From positions 20,559 to 26,030 of the forward strand of contig KL569173.1 in NCBI GenBank assembly GCA_000715635.1: a DNA stretch of 5,472 nucleotides, read 5' to 3'. Under the pieces are notes generated by a model that did no database searches, was not told the origin of the DNA, and saw only the letters and a list, made by a program, of their open reading frames with translations. The stretch comes from Streptomyces violaceus. GTDB lineage: Bacteria > Actinomycetota > Actinomycetes > Streptomycetales > Streptomycetaceae. Below are positions 5,006 to 5,472 of the stretch, one piece after another (positions within the stretch are counted from its first letter, which is position 1; every line of letters starts with the position of its first letter). Position numbers and translations under genes: made by a program.

Positions 5006-5121
5006 AGAGCGAATTTCGCGCTGCGTATTGCCTGCCCAGACCAGGGCACCCATTCACGGTTCAGGTGAACGGGAGTTAGGGGCGCTCATGCTGTGTCTCT
5101 CGCCTTTGAACCGGCACCTCG

Positions 5122-5472
5122 ATGTGCGAGGCCGCGTCTGCGTGCGCTCCCTCGCCGGAGGAGACCAGCAACGGATCGTCTGGCATGACGACCTTGCCCA
5201 CCGGCCGTTGCGCAAGCCACCCCGAGCGCCTATGTGCCGACGGCACCGAGAAGTCGAAGAGCTTCCCCGACGGCCAGAAGCGCATTGCCGAGAAGTGGCT
5301 GTCTGGGATCGAGGCGGACATGTCGCGCGGGCAGTACATCGACCCGCGTGCCGGTCGCCTGACCGTGCGGCAGCATGCCGAGCGTTGGGTGGCATCGCTC
5401 ACGATGGACCCCGGAACGTTCGTGAGCACCGAGCAGCGCATCCGTCTTCACGTCCTGCCGCACCTCGGTAGC
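5122..5472 (+). CDS. Tyrosine integrase, N-terminal part (runs off right edge; start uncertain, possibly frame-disrupted)
   Basis: The frame is open from 5110 to the window end, so only the N-terminal part is seen. From 5242 it reads DGTEKSKSFPDGQKR, IEADMSRGQYIDPRAGRLT, RQHAERWVASL and RLHVLPHLGS. This is the arm-binding end and SAM-like core-binding domain of actinomycete tyrosine integrases; the catalytic domain lies outside the window. Candidate starts are ATG 5122 and ATG 5185, neither with a well-spaced ribosome-binding site. The residues before 5242 do not resemble the family, whereas the other frames carry fragments that would (KPPRA at 5214-5228, YV at 5231-5236). Small deletions may therefore have broken the N-terminus. 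Facing right, it would end near the right att site of the element. It probably catalysed insertion at tRNA-Tyr; target choice is inferred from the scar at 1572-1619. Confidence 0.75.
   Translation, partial: MCEAASACAPSPEETSNGSSGMTTLPTGRCASHPERLCADGTEKSKSFPDGQKRIAEKWLSGIEADMSRGQYIDPRAGRLTVRQHAERWVASLTMDPGTFVSTEQRIRLHVLPHLGS

Noticed and set aside
5028..5471. Plus-strand open frame of 147 codons over the integrase
   Set aside because: It stops at the window edge and overlaps the recognisable integrase frame. Only a short part near 5214-5228 may be original integrase sequence.
1..5472. CRISPR array, insertion-sequence ends or transposase genes
   Set aside because: No regularly spaced repeats, no terminal inverted repeats with target duplications, and no transposase-like protein were seen.

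Overview
The window looks like chromosomal DNA of a Streptomyces or close actinomycete, interrupted by a small integrated element. The flanks are GC-rich (hand count of bases 181-240: 41 G/C out of 60). Ribosome-binding sites are GGAGG-like, and the two flanking proteins, a CBS-domain protein and an alanine-rich single-pass protein, are of a streptomycete type. From about 1.6 kb rightwards the genes are clearly poorer in G/C (bases 2221-2280: 31/60; bases 3721-3780: 32/60). Each of the two cargo genes also holds one TTA codon, which is rare in Streptomyces.

Layout. Bases 1-348 (minus) hold the N-terminal 116 codons of a CBS-pair protein that runs off the left edge. Bases 349-762 are non-coding and include a tandem 8-bp repeat. 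Bases 763-1359 (plus) encode a 198-aa membrane-anchored protein of unknown function. Bases 1523-1559 form a 15-bp perfect hairpin. Just right of it, on the minus strand, lies the 3' half of a tRNA-Tyr(GTA) gene, from the anticodon loop to the acceptor stem, with no 5' half. This is the usual scar of an integrase that recombines inside a tRNA gene. Everything to the right is read as element DNA.

Inside the element are a minus-strand gene (1916-2668, TTG start) for a two-helix membrane protein with a cytosolic central domain; a 736-bp intergenic region; a plus-strand gene (3405-4886) for a PIN_8-like nuclease with a C-terminal coiled coil; two hairpins; and, from about 5.1 kb to the right edge, the N-terminal part of a tyrosine integrase. 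The integrase's first codons look frame-disrupted. No replication, transfer or excisionase gene is visible.

The most notable observation is a second copy of the tRNA-Tyr core. The 12-mer GCAGATTTACAG occurs at 1608-1619 in the tRNA scar and again at 2997-3008 in the same orientation, and the element-side flank is also similar. The membrane-protein gene is therefore bracketed by two attachment-like sites, and the PIN gene plus integrase lie beyond the second. My reading, which is inference, is a cassette-like accretion at tRNA-Tyr: a small integrase-carried island whose cargo is a membrane protein and a PIN nuclease, possibly for phage defence. It predicts an intact tRNA-Tyr on the minus strand shortly right of the window, just beyond the integrase 3' end.
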